A DNA stretch of 34,621 nt. It comes from a virus. Below are positions 20,906-28,815 of this stretch, one piece after another (position 1 is the stretch's first letter; each line of letters begins with the position of its first letter). Position numbers and translations under genes: made by a program. The notes below the pieces were generated by a model. The model was given only the letters and a program-made list of their open reading frames with translations, was not told the origin of the DNA and searched no databases. The DNA is taken from IMG/VR virus record IMGVR_UViG_3300013113_000334, positions 1-34,621 of that record; one strand, 5' to 3'.

Positions 20906-20952
20906 TAAAAATTAGCATAAGCCCCGGGTGCGATCTGGCACCCGGGGCTTAT
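20906..20952 (-). terminator. Strong terminator with 15-bp perfect stem after the head-tail operon
   Basis: ATAAGCCCCGGGTGC (20917-20931) and its exact complement (20938-20952) flank the 6-nt loop GATCTG. On the minus strand the stem is followed by GCTAATTTTT; on the plus strand only by a weaker T-rich stretch. It lies 74 bases after the last gene of the head-tail operon and before a convergent region, so it may work in both directions. A minor 6-bp hairpin (AGGCGC/GCGCCT) lies near 20963-20979. Confidence 0.9.
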
Positions 20953-21025
20953 TTGCTGTTTAGGCGCCCTCAGCGCCTTCCTAACAGCCTCTTGATGAAT
21001 ATTCGTGTAGAATGTCGCGTTTGGC

Positions 21026-21322
21026 CTACAGGGCCTTAGAACGGCGCTCAGCGCGCCTGATTGCGATGTTCAGCAGCCGTTTGGCAACAACCCTGCGAAG
21101 CGGCGCGGGCACCTTCCCTAGTGAGGGTATCAGTAGGTCTGATTGCTTCGCTAGGTGGTTCACTAGGTACGCCTCGTTCTTCCGGCAACCGGCTGGCCCC
21201 CACCGGTCCATTTTTCTAGCGACACTCTTGCAGGCACACTTGCCCTCGAACTGTACCACCCACTTTGGTATCAGCTTTGTCAGCTCAGTGCCGGGGCCAG
21301 CGCCTTTTTTGATTATGGCCAT
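21026..21322 (-). CDS. Conserved-looking small protein with Cys motif
   Basis: This 98-aa protein is read from the ATG at 21322, where a TAATG couples it to the Cys-rich tail gene; a longer in-frame reading would overlap that gene by over 100 bases. The core is GPGTELTKLI at about 8-17, KCACKSVARKMDRWG with CxC at about 29, and GCRKNEAYLVNHL with a third Cys. I recall a family of this shape in phages and aquatic bacterial genomes. The Cys layout suggests a metal site. The C-terminal 30 residues are a basic helix (KRLLNIAIRRAERR). Last gene of the head-tail operon; function unknown. Confidence 0.65.
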   Translation of the reverse strand: MAIIKKGAGPGTELTKLIPKWVVQFEGKCACKSVARKMDRWGPAGCRKNEAYLVNHLAKQSDLLIPSLGKVPAPLRRVVAKRLLNIAIRRAERRSKAL

Positions 21323-23823
21323 TATGAACAGTCGATCCCCGTAAACGATACTCTCACGGTGCCGGTGTAGCTGCCAGAGCCCATGGAAGAATGGGTCCCT
21401 GAAACTGGTATGTCGATAACCTGCGGCGTTCCAGCCCCAGGACCACATGCGTCAGCCACGTATGTTCCCGATATAGATCCACCGAACGGAGCCGGCACTG
21501 TTCCCGAAATGGTCCAAGTGCTGCTGGCGTCGTCGTAGGTCAAGTCGAAACTCCCCGCTGGAGTCGATGCGTCACAGTAGCCGAACCAATTACCAACATT
21601 TGTCCAAGAGCAGTTGCCATTAGAAACAAGGTTGGTCGGCGTAAAGCCAATTGGACACGTGCCGTCAGTATATGATGACGGCGTACCGAGAAGCGCACCG
21701 CTAACTGTGATACCATCACAACAGCAGTCACTCGGCCCATCGCAAGGGCCCGACGAATCAAACGAAGTGCTTGCAACGCCAGACTCAGTCCCCTTGTTCG
21801 TACACCAATCAGACGAAGAACTCAGCTCCTCTACTGTGCCGCTGTCATACGTGATCGTGCAACAGCCTTCGTCTCCACCTGGGCATGGGTCGCACCCATC
21901 TGGCCACAGGATGTGGTAGTAATCAATATACGGATAGTCAGGATAGTTGATGATCTGAGTGTAGTCGATTTCGATACAGCTAGTGTCAATCGCAACACCA
22001 CTTGAGGAGTTCTCAACGCTGCCCAGGAACCTAATGGTCTTGTAGTCCTTGGCAAGAGAATCACCGGAACAGTAAACATCGTTCACGACATCCATTTCGT
22101 TGAATGTGAAAGTTGCCTCGTCGTCGGCTGTTGGGGTTGACTCGCAGACGTTTATCGTGGCCTTGCCCATGATAAGTTTTGGGTCGCCGTTGCTGTCTGT
22201 CCCGACCGTTACGGACTCCACGATGTCTTGGGTTGTCCAGTTCTCGAATGGCTGTTCGATCAGCTCCTCCTCGAATACGCAACAGTCATCTGATGCGCCC
22301 GATGCTGGGTTGCCGAACAACCATGTCTTGCCGATCCTCTTGTACTTGACCTCGCAGCCGTCGACGGTGATGATGGCCTCAGACTCGGGGTCTGCTGGCG
22401 GGCACTCTGGAGACAGTGTACCGACAATCGCAGCCTCGTGGGCCTCACCATTGAGGCTGCTGGACGTACTGCAGACGATGTACCTGAGACGCCCGGGCTG
22501 CCCGCCAGTGTTGTCAAGGAACGCTATGCCCTTGGTTCCGTCAGCCAGGCAGGGCCCGCTTTGGCTGTTAGCGCCTAGGATGTTGAGCGCAGGTGGGGTT
22601 TCAAAGTCGAAGTTCCATGGCGTTACGTTGGCGTCGAAAGGATTGTAGCCCTCCCAGACGTCAGAGTCCGTTCCCGACTCATACTCTACCCACTCGTTCG
22701 TCGCTTTTGCGTACTGGCAAGTGACCCATCGGGCCACCGGCTTCTCTACCGCCGTGATGACCCACTCAGAGTCGCTGTCATCCTCCTCTGGATCGTAAGG
22801 CGTAACGAGGTTTGTTGGCTCTTGGTCCATCGGGAGAGTCTGGCGTCTCTCGATCCAAACTTCTCCATTGTTAGCCGTGAACATATTCTGGTTGACGGCG
22901 GGTATGCTACTGCCCTCTGACAGTGTCGGCTCATTGTCAATGTAGGGCCACACACTCTCAATGCTCGTTATCGTGACATCAACTGTCTCGGTTGCCGAGT
23001 TTCCCGGGAGCTGTAGTATCGTCCCCTTGTATTTGTTAACCAACTGTGTGCATTCAGTGACCACCCACTGAGATTCTTCGTTGGTGTCAATCTTTGTTGC
23101 CCAGCCAATGCTGCCTCCGTTGCTAAAGCTTGATTCGTCGCTTCCGATTGCATACTCAAACATCTTCGACTGGTCAGTTACGTAGACCACGGAGCCGACT
23201 GGGGCAATTGTTTCGTCCGAGCTGGCGATAACGGAGGCTGAGCTGCGGCCAGTCTTCTTGCCAGCCTGTGGCAGGTTGCTTGCGTTGAGGTTCCACCCGC
23301 TGGTCAGCCTGAATTTTACCCAGAGGTTTCTGTCGCCTGGCTCTGGTGGTTCGTCCACGATGCAATAGCGATTTTGGATCTGGTACATCTTGACCCGCTC
23401 GTCAACCGGTATCACGCGCTCCGTGAGATTGACAACAGGAACGGTCATGTTTCCATCACCGTCAAAGTTCTCTTGTGGCGCGTACTGCAAGGACGACCCA
23501 GCGGGCTCGCCGATGCCGTTCAGGATGATGGCGTTCTCTGCGACTGTCGGGGGATACGGAACGCTCTGCCCAAGCACACTCACGGTAGCCCGGCCCTCAA
23601 TGCCAGCGGTCCACACGACATCTGGTTCTGTTCCGCTCTTTGTTGCCGCGTCACACTCTTGCGTTACGTAGCCATACATGCAGCCTGAGAACTGGTTGCC
23701 AGTCGTTGACCGAACTGTGGGAGATCCGTTCAGTGGGCCGAAGTCAATATTCTGCCATTGTCCACCGAAAAGCTGTTCTGCAGCAGCTCTTAGCGAGTCT
23801 TCGTTTCTCTGGTAGTGAATCAC
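21322..23823 (-). CDS. Large Cys-rich tail-tip protein
   Basis: The 833-aa protein starts with GTG at 23823, three bases after the previous stop, with GAGG nine bases upstream. The N-terminal about 350 residues are a mixed structural region. The rest is beta-rich, acidic and Ser/Thr/Gly-rich with many Cys, including clusters such as CDPCPG, GCCTITYD, CDGPSDCCCDG and DCCVFEE. Paired Cys with spacing of 2-10 suggest disulfide-stabilised or metal-holding beta domains. It follows the tape measure and one other gene, the usual place for tail-tip or central fibre proteins. No peptidase or LamG motif was found. It is probably exposed on the particle, where disulfides would form after lysis or under an oxidising system. 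Confidence 0.65.
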   Translation of the reverse strand: MIHYQRNEDSLRAAAEQLFGGQWQNIDFGPLNGSPTVRSTTGNQFSGCMYGYVTQECDAATKSGTEPDVVWTAGIEGRATVSVLGQSVPYPPTVAENAIILNGIGEPAGSSLQYAPQENFDGDGNMTVPVVNLTERVIPVDERVKMYQIQNRYCIVDEPPEPGDRNLWVKFRLTSGWNLNASNLPQAGKKTGRSSASVIASSDETIAPVGSVVYVTDQSKMFEYAIGSDESSFSNGGSIGWATKIDTNEESQWVVTECTQLVNKYKGTILQLPGNSATETVDVTITSIESVWPYIDNEPTLSEGSSIPAVNQNMFTANNGEVWIERRQTLPMDQEPTNLVTPYDPEEDDSDSEWVITAVEKPVARWVTCQYAKATNEWVEYESGTDSDVWEGYNPFDANVTPWNFDFETPPALNILGANSQSGPCLADGTKGIAFLDNTGGQPGRLRYIVCSTSSSLNGEAHEAAIVGTLSPECPPADPESEAIITVDGCEVKYKRIGKTWLFGNPASGASDDCCVFEEELIEQPFENWTTQDIVESVTVGTDSNGDPKLIMGKATINVCESTPTADDEATFTFNEMDVVNDVYCSGDSLAKDYKTIRFLGSVENSSSGVAIDTSCIEIDYTQIINYPDYPYIDYYHILWPDGCDPCPGGDEGCCTITYDSGTVEELSSSSDWCTNKGTESGVASTSFDSSGPCDGPSDCCCDGITVSGALLGTPSSYTDGTCPIGFTPTNLVSNGNCSWTNVGNWFGYCDASTPAGSFDLTYDDASSTWTISGTVPAPFGGSISGTYVADACGPGAGTPQVIDIPVSGTHSSMGSGSYTGTVRVSFTGIDCS

Positions 23824-23825
23824 GT

Positions 23826-24860
23826 TTATACCCTCAGGAAGCTGAAACTGATGTCATCATAGACTTTGAATGTGTCAATCGGAGGACAAGCGTTCTCGAA
23901 ATCGTTTGAGGCGTCTGCTGGGTCCTTCTTGCCTGGGTAGTGGTATATGTAGCCACTTTCCTTGAGGTATACCCATGACAGCGACTCGCTGATCGTCGAA
24001 GCAGGCATTATGACCTTCGATATACCGTCTGCCCCAGCTTGGTTTCTGTAGACCACCGAGTCGATCCTTGGGCGGGCCTGCCTCCAGTAAACAGGCTCAT
24101 TCTGTCGGTCTACAACGTATCTTACTGCAGCGCTGTCAGCTTCCATCGTGAGATCGTTTTCTTCGATCATGTACGTAACCTTGTAGGTCTCCGCGTACCC
24201 GGTAAGATACCCAATCCCCACAGGGACAGAGACCTTCTCATACTTGATATCGGAGATAAGGGCCTGCTCTGCCCCCATTACGTTCCACGCTGCTGTATTG
24301 ACCTTCTTGTGCCTAAGCTTTAGGTCTGCAATCGAAAATGCGTTCTCGAACTGAGTAACCTCAGCAACAAGACTTGAGTAATCAATAATAAGGGGCTGCT
24401 GGTACTTGGAGCCAGTCGGTAGCTGGTACTTCTTCCCGTCAAGGTCAGACCACCCCGTTCTTTGTCTCGACTTTACCGTGTACTTAATGCTTGGCAGATA
24501 GTCCTCTGGGTCTGGCTGCAGGTCTTGCTCGTCTCCCCCTGTTTCATCGACGTACTCTACAGCAACCTCAAACATATAGGGATTGTCTTCGTTTCTCTCG
24601 CAGGACTTATCCTGCACTGCGAAGTACGGGTAAACCTTTGATCCATCGGGGGAAATGTAGACGCTGTGTTTGAGCAGAGGCACTCCGGGTGCGCTGATTG
24701 CGTCGAACGTATCAACCTCAAACGGGTCTGAAATTCCTTTGGCAATGACAAGGTAGTTTCTTGTCATTCTCCTGGCGACTGCGGCATCGACGTCATTACC
24801 CTCAAGGTTCATCCCTGCGGATTCGTCCCTTCGTCTGCATACTTCCCATGTCAGTGACAT
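23826..24860 (-). CDS. Putative tail protein after the tape measure
   Basis: This 344-aa protein is not recognised by a named family. It starts in a TAATG overlap with the tape-measure stop and ends three bases before the next start. The sequence is beta-rich with many aromatic residues. It contains a well-ordered middle with IADLKLRHKKVNTAAWN and IKYEKVSVPVGIGY, and a charged acidic loop (ETGGDEQDLQPDPEDY). Position directly after the tape measure matches distal tail (Dit-like) or tail-hub proteins of siphoviruses. I see no sequence motif that confirms this. Confidence 0.6.
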   Translation of the reverse strand: MSLTWEVCRRRDESAGMNLEGNDVDAAVARRMTRNYLVIAKGISDPFEVDTFDAISAPGVPLLKHSVYISPDGSKVYPYFAVQDKSCERNEDNPYMFEVAVEYVDETGGDEQDLQPDPEDYLPSIKYTVKSRQRTGWSDLDGKKYQLPTGSKYQQPLIIDYSSLVAEVTQFENAFSIADLKLRHKKVNTAAWNVMGAEQALISDIKYEKVSVPVGIGYLTGYAETYKVTYMIEENDLTMEADSAAVRYVVDRQNEPVYWRQARPRIDSVVYRNQAGADGISKVIMPASTISESLSWVYLKESGYIYHYPGKKDPADASNDFENACPPIDTFKVYDDISFSFLRV

Positions 24861-27007
24861 TATGGCGTTCCCCTTCTACCTTGTGTGAGATCGTTTATTT
24901 TTGATAGGAATTTCTGTTCGTCTTGGTGGTGCCTCTCGGCCTGCTTGATTCGCCGTTCTTCAACGTTCTTGATTTCGTCAAGCTTAGCGTCTCTGCGCCT
25001 GTCAGCCTCGGTCTTTATTCTTTGGGCCTCGTATTCCCTCTGCATCTGGCCAGAGATCATATAGCTAGAGCCTGCTGTCATGAAGTCGCCGGAAGGCCCG
25101 CCTCGCTTCTGCGCGGCAGCCGCAGCCCTCTGGGCCATGTCCCGCTCTCGCTTGACCTGGCCGCGCATCTTGTCGCCCCACTTCTTGATATTTTTCTTCT
25201 GTAGTTCAAGCCGCGCAGTTTCAAGGTCCCGCATCTGCTCGTACTCGGCCTGCGACCTCTCTTTGGCCCTTTCCATATCGAACGCAGCCAATTCCGCAGC
25301 CTGCCGCTTGTACATTGCCTGTGGCAGCTTGACCGCCTCTTCAAAACTGCTGTCTTGCATGAGGGCATGCCAGACGGGCTTCATCTTGTCTCGCTCAGCT
25401 TCGTGCCGTCTCTTTATGTCTGACCGGGTTGTCTCTCCCTTCATGGAGTCCTCGGCAACCTTCCTTAGTTCACTTTCGGCCTTAATTCTCAGCTCGATAT
25501 CCTTGAGCGCCGAAGTCCTCAGGTCGGCAATCCTCTGCAAACTCTTTTCCTCTTCCTTTCGCGCGCTTACCTTGGAGTCGTTGAGATTGTTGAATGCGTG
25601 ATTGATTGACTCGTACGCATTGATCTCCTCCGAGGCGTAGCCCATGAGAAACAGGACCTCGTTCCTTGTGTTGTGCATCAACTTGGCAAAGCCCGACATC
25701 CCGGTCTTGTCTTCCGGGCCGTCTTGCATTTCGCCTTTCAGCTTCCTCAGCTCGCTGACCAGCTTGAATATAGACTCGGTTCCCTTGATGAACGAAACAG
25801 AAAACTCGCCCATGTTCTGCACGACGTTCTTGATCCACTCTTGGGTTCCTTCGCCCATTTCCGCGAACGCTTGGTCAATGGAGCCCATTGCTGTGATCCA
25901 CTTACCCTTAATTGTGTCAGCCGCCTTGTCGAGACGACCGTGGAACATCCCGCCCTCTGCCGTCAGGTTTGTCATGGCTTTCGTGAGGTGGTGGGCCGAT
26001 ATATTTCCAGCCTCCATTTCCTTGCGAAAATCCCTCATTTCAACCCCTGCAGCCTTCGCGATTTCCGCGACTGGGAAGCCCGCGTTGACAAGCTGCAGCA
26101 TCTCTTGGCCCATCAGTTTTCCGGCGCTCTGCACCTGGGCGAACGCCCTCGTGAGTGCGTCCATTTTTACGGTGTCACCGCCAGCGATTTCGCCGATGCG
26201 GTACATAGTGGACTCAAGGCCCTTTCTGTCGAGTCCGTAGCCAAGGAGCGTCTGCGAGCCCTTGATAAGCGCCTTTGACGTCAGTGGCGTCTGTCTAGCT
26301 ATGTCGCGGAGGTTTTGGACAAGTTCTGTCCCCTCTGACTGGCTTCCGAGAATAGACTGCATGTCAACAAGAGCTGACTCAAGTTCAATCGTTTCCTTTA
26401 CCATCTTGGCAACACCAAGGGCAAAGATGCCGGCTCCGGCAAATCCGGCGCCCATACCGGCCATGCGCCCAATTCCAGCACCCGGACCTCCGAATCCAAG
26501 GCCAGAGCCAAGTGAGCCCCCAAAGTTTGCCCACCTGTTGCTGGGTCTATTTGCGGCCTGTCTGCCATGGAAGAACATGCCGCCGCCCGGTCCTCCAGGT
26601 CTGCCAAGGCCAGTGATTCTCTGCGCCCTCTTGTTGCGCAGTATTGCCGCCGTGTTCTTGTCCAGGGCCCCGGTTGCAGCCAAGGTCTGCTTGGACACCG
26701 TTGCATGAGAACCGGAATACTTTTTGAGATTAACGCCAGCGAGATTAGCGGCCTGCACTTCTGCGTGATAGCTGGCCTTGATCTTTTTCTGCTGCGCAAG
26801 AACAGCCTGCTTGGTAACCATCCCCTTCTCGTACATGCCAAACAACTGTCTCAACGCAATGTTGTGCCTGTTGAGGGGCGTGAGGCCGTCACGGAATATC
26901 TTGTCGGCCTTCTTTTTCTCTGCCGATGTTGCTCGTATACCCTTTACGAACCTAGTAGAGTCCGTGACGATATCGTAACGGAGGGTTCCAATTGAGATGC
27001 CTGGCAT
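24860..27007 (-). CDS. Tape measure protein
   Basis: The 715-aa protein has an N-terminal helix-rich part (1-130), then a Gly-rich hydrophobic stretch (about 133-197) that may include a membrane-active segment. A tape_meas_nterm-like region follows at about 205-390, with motifs such as LEDIARQTPLT-like NLRDIARQTPL and EMLQLVNAGFPVAEIAKA. The C-terminal third (about 500-715) is highly charged coiled coil with many Arg, Lys and Glu, ending in Gln-rich helices. Tape measures set tail length at about 0.15 nm per residue, which would give a tail near 105 nm. Its start overlaps the chaperone stop as TAATG and its own stop overlaps the next start in the same way. No lytic domain was found. Confidence 0.92.
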   Translation of the reverse strand: MPGISIGTLRYDIVTDSTRFVKGIRATSAEKKKADKIFRDGLTPLNRHNIALRQLFGMYEKGMVTKQAVLAQQKKIKASYHAEVQAANLAGVNLKKYSGSHATVSKQTLAATGALDKNTAAILRNKRAQRITGLGRPGGPGGGMFFHGRQAANRPSNRWANFGGSLGSGLGFGGPGAGIGRMAGMGAGFAGAGIFALGVAKMVKETIELESALVDMQSILGSQSEGTELVQNLRDIARQTPLTSKALIKGSQTLLGYGLDRKGLESTMYRIGEIAGGDTVKMDALTRAFAQVQSAGKLMGQEMLQLVNAGFPVAEIAKAAGVEMRDFRKEMEAGNISAHHLTKAMTNLTAEGGMFHGRLDKAADTIKGKWITAMGSIDQAFAEMGEGTQEWIKNVVQNMGEFSVSFIKGTESIFKLVSELRKLKGEMQDGPEDKTGMSGFAKLMHNTRNEVLFLMGYASEEINAYESINHAFNNLNDSKVSARKEEEKSLQRIADLRTSALKDIELRIKAESELRKVAEDSMKGETTRSDIKRRHEAERDKMKPVWHALMQDSSFEEAVKLPQAMYKRQAAELAAFDMERAKERSQAEYEQMRDLETARLELQKKNIKKWGDKMRGQVKRERDMAQRAAAAAQKRGGPSGDFMTAGSSYMISGQMQREYEAQRIKTEADRRRDAKLDEIKNVEERRIKQAERHHQDEQKFLSKINDLTQGRRGTP

Positions 27008-27240
27008 TATAGTTTCCTGAGTTTATCTAGTGCTTCGTCAGGGGAACCGCTCCCGCTTCCAGACTCTAGCTCTGAGTCGAAGCGATAGTAAGCTATCCAG
27101 CTATCAAGAACAGACGGGTCTGTGTTGTTTAGCCAATAAGCCGGGTCGTCGATACCGAGGTCCTTGCAGACCTTGAAAGCCCAAGCCAAGCGGCTGTTCC
27201 GCCTGAAATGGGCAAGCATTCGCTCGATCCGGCCTATTCG
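27007..27240 (-). CDS. Tail assembly chaperone, C-terminal (T) portion made by -1 frameshift
   Basis: The frame is open from the slippery site at 27240-27246 down to its stop at 27007. It reads as 77 residues in the -1 frame after the last shared codon: RIGRIERMLAHFRRNSRL and on, with SGSGSGSPDEALDKLRKL at the end. An internal ATG at 27219 is not preceded by a good ribosome binding site, so the portion is probably made only as a fusion to the upstream chaperone (about 193 aa in total). In lambda and most siphoviruses the gpG-gpGT pair works in this way to wrap the tape measure. Its stop overlaps the tape-measure start. Confidence 0.85.
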   Translation of the reverse strand, partial: RIGRIERMLAHFRRNSRLAWAFKVCKDLGIDDPAYWLNNTDPSVLDSWIAYYRFDSELESGSGSGSPDEALDKLRKL

Positions 27241-27587
27241 TTTCCCTCGAACTCTCCGATTGCATTCGAGACAGCCACAAAGTAGGCATCCAGCTTTTTG
27301 CCGTCAAGGTCAAGAAGCAACTTGATATCCCTTTCGGTGAACAGCATTTCCCCATCCTTGTCACAAAGATGGTCGATTATTGTGTAGATACGACGCTTAG
27401 CCATGAACTTTGGGTCGATGTCACCGTTGCTTGTGAACATCTGGGAGGCGCGAGTTGATCGCTTTAGCTCGCTCATCGGCTTAACGTACATTACGACATC
27501 ACCAACTAATGTCTCGATGACCTCAATGTTTAGGCTTTCGATCAGAAGTTCGCGAGTCAGTGATTTTGAAGCATTTTTCTTGGGCAT
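27234..27587 (-). CDS. Tail assembly chaperone (G-like)
   Basis: The 117-aa protein is helix-rich and basic at the N-terminus (MPKKNASKSLTREL), then acidic, with a pattern seen in phage tail assembly chaperones of the gpG type. It ends one codon after the slippery site, so about 115 residues are shared with the fusion. GGAG lies seven bases before the ATG at 27587. It is located between the tail-tube and tape-measure genes, as expected. The following inverted repeat may regulate its translation. The protein would be absent from mature virions. Confidence 0.82.
   Translation of the reverse strand: MPKKNASKSLTRELLIESLNIEVIETLVGDVVMYVKPMSELKRSTRASQMFTSNGDIDPKFMAKRRIYTIIDHLCDKDGEMLFTERDIKLLLDLDGKKLDAYFVAVSNAIGEFEGNE
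27240..27246 (-). promoter_or_regulatory. Programmed -1 frameshift site GGGAAAC
   Basis: On the minus strand the codons GAG GGA AAC GAA TAG end the G frame. The heptamer G-GGA-AAC is in the register required for a -1 slip (X XXY YYZ). The -1 frame is open before and after, into the T portion. GGGAAAC is a site known from bacterial phage frameshift pairs. No downstream pseudoknot could be judged by eye. Confidence 0.85.
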
Positions 27588-27597
27588 TGTAAACTCC

Positions 27598-27640
27598 GGG
27601 GATTGTGCTTAGGACTTCATCCATTATAGCACCAATCCCC
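27598..27640 (-). promoter_or_regulatory. TATAAT inside an inverted repeat upstream of the chaperone gene
   Basis: Arms GGGGATTGTGC (27598-27608) and GCACCAATCCCC (27629-27640) pair with one bulged base. TATAAT (complement of 27623-27628) lies between them. The bases before it (GGGGGATTGGTGC) resemble those at 15228, 31839 and 10730, so it could be a promoter. The lower arm adjoins the GGAG of the chaperone ribosome binding site, so in RNA the stem could also influence translation. Confidence 0.5.
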
Positions 27641-27661
27641 CGTGAGTCTTTTGATATCCAA

Positions 27662-27958
27662 CTAGAAGTCACCGAAGTCGTGTGCAACGTCTTCCTCGGT
27701 GTCGCTCTTTTCAATTGGGGCTGCGCTGTAACTGCCTGCCGAAGTGCCGAGAATATCGGACACCTCAGAGAGTACAGCTTCCCTTTCTTCGTCGCTAAGG
27801 TTGTTCACGATAAAAGCAACAGTCCCGGGAACGGGGCTTCTGTCATGAACATAGCCGACCACATGGCCATCAAGACGCACCCGCTGGACGGGCATGTCAA
27901 TCTGGCTTCTGGTGGCTATACACCTGGCTTTAACGCGATCAACAGTTACGACTGACAT
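27662..27958 (-). CDS. Small protein between tail tube and chaperone
   Basis: This 98-aa protein is read from the ATG at 27958, which overlaps the tail-tube stop as TAATG; an upstream in-frame start would lie inside that gene. It has an alpha/beta first half (MSVVTVDRVKARCIATRSQI, GHVVGYVHDRSPVPGTVAF), then a helix with LSDEEREAVLSEVSDIL and an acidic Asp-rich C-terminus. Family not recognised. The place, just before the chaperone pair, is often taken by an additional small tail assembly or decoration protein. Confidence 0.6.
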   Translation of the reverse strand: MSVVTVDRVKARCIATRSQIDMPVQRVRLDGHVVGYVHDRSPVPGTVAFIVNNLSDEEREAVLSEVSDILGTSAGSYSAAPIEKSDTEEDVAHDFGDF

Positions 27959-28380
27959 TAGGCAGCCTCTGGCGAGTATGCAGGGCCAGTGTCGCCGTCG
28001 AAGCAAAAGGTAAGGTTCAGCTCAAGCAGCTCGTCGATCTGGAGGCTAGGCTGCCCAACGCTCATCACAAAGCCGGAGCCCGTAAGAGTTGCGTTGGTGG
28101 TGTTAGCTGGGTCGCCAATTGGGAACGTGATTGTGATGTCCTCAGCAACGCCGGGGGTTGGGACGTTAACCGATGGGTCGAAAACTGCAGTCAGCTCGAC
28201 TTGGCCGGGGTCAGTCAGGTCGCCGGCGATGAATCGCTTAAAGCCGGTGGTGTCCAGACATGATGCGTCGATCTTCTCTTGCACCCACTCGGGGAGTTCG
28301 ATGCTGCGAATGCACCCAATGTCGCCGGTTGATGAAAGCACGACGGTCGCGCCTTGTCCGGTCATTCCTACGTAAGCCAT
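27958..28380 (-). CDS. Major tail tube protein
   Basis: The 140-aa protein is beta-rich with a tail-tube layout: an N-terminal strand MAYVGMTGQGATVVL, charged loop ELPEWVQEKIDASCLDTTG, the extended strand region QVELTAVFDPSV, and a C-terminal LNLTFCF ending in acidic residues. Tube proteins of siphoviruses have about this length and order and form stacked hexamers. AAGGAA lies upstream of the ATG at 28380. The position between the tail terminator and chaperone genes supports the role. Confidence 0.78.
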   Translation of the reverse strand: MAYVGMTGQGATVVLSSTGDIGCIRSIELPEWVQEKIDASCLDTTGFKRFIAGDLTDPGQVELTAVFDPSVNVPTPGVAEDITITFPIGDPANTTNATLTGSGFVMSVGQPSLQIDELLELNLTFCFDGDTGPAYSPEAA

Positions 28381-28386
28381 GGTTGT

Positions 28387-28815
28387 TTATTCCTTCTCAT
28401 AAAGGTAGTAGTTGATATCAAAAGATTGAATTGTCCGGTATAGCCACCTATCCGAACCGTCGTAAGGCCTATCTGCCATCTGGTAACTTCCAGTTCCTTG
28501 CGATATTGAGCAGACCTGAATGCCTCCGTAGTTCCCCTTGTGGAGAACCTTGCTCAGCGCTTTGTTCACAAGGAGCCAAAGTGAGTCTGAGTTAGCTCTT
28601 GACTGCGATATGCACTCAACCCTAACCCTTGATTTTTCCATCCCCATCCCGCCGCTCATGGTGTCAAACGGGGTGCTTGACACTGCCCAGAGGGTTATCG
28701 CTGGCATAACGGCATCTTGGCAAAGCCAGTCCGGGTAGATCCGGTCGCCAACAACTGCCGACACGTCGGGGTCGTTGGCTAATATGTATCTTATTGCTGC
28801 AGGTCCTGTAGCCAT
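28387..28815 (-). CDS. Tail terminator (DUF3168-type)
   Basis: The 142-aa protein opens with MATGPAAIRYILANDPDVSAVVGDRIYPDW, split here as a helix and strand with VGDRIYPD, the entry seen in tail terminator/tail completion proteins (DUF3168, HK97 gp10 neighbours). The middle MSGGMGMEKSRVRVECISQ carries the usual beta strand pair, and the end is ISQGTGSYQMADRPYDGSD. These proteins close the tail tube and join it to the neck. It starts in TAATG overlap with the HK97-gp10-like gene. Confidence 0.75.
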   Translation of the reverse strand: MATGPAAIRYILANDPDVSAVVGDRIYPDWLCQDAVMPAITLWAVSSTPFDTMSGGMGMEKSRVRVECISQSRANSDSLWLLVNKALSKVLHKGNYGGIQVCSISQGTGSYQMADRPYDGSDRWLYRTIQSFDINYYLYEKE

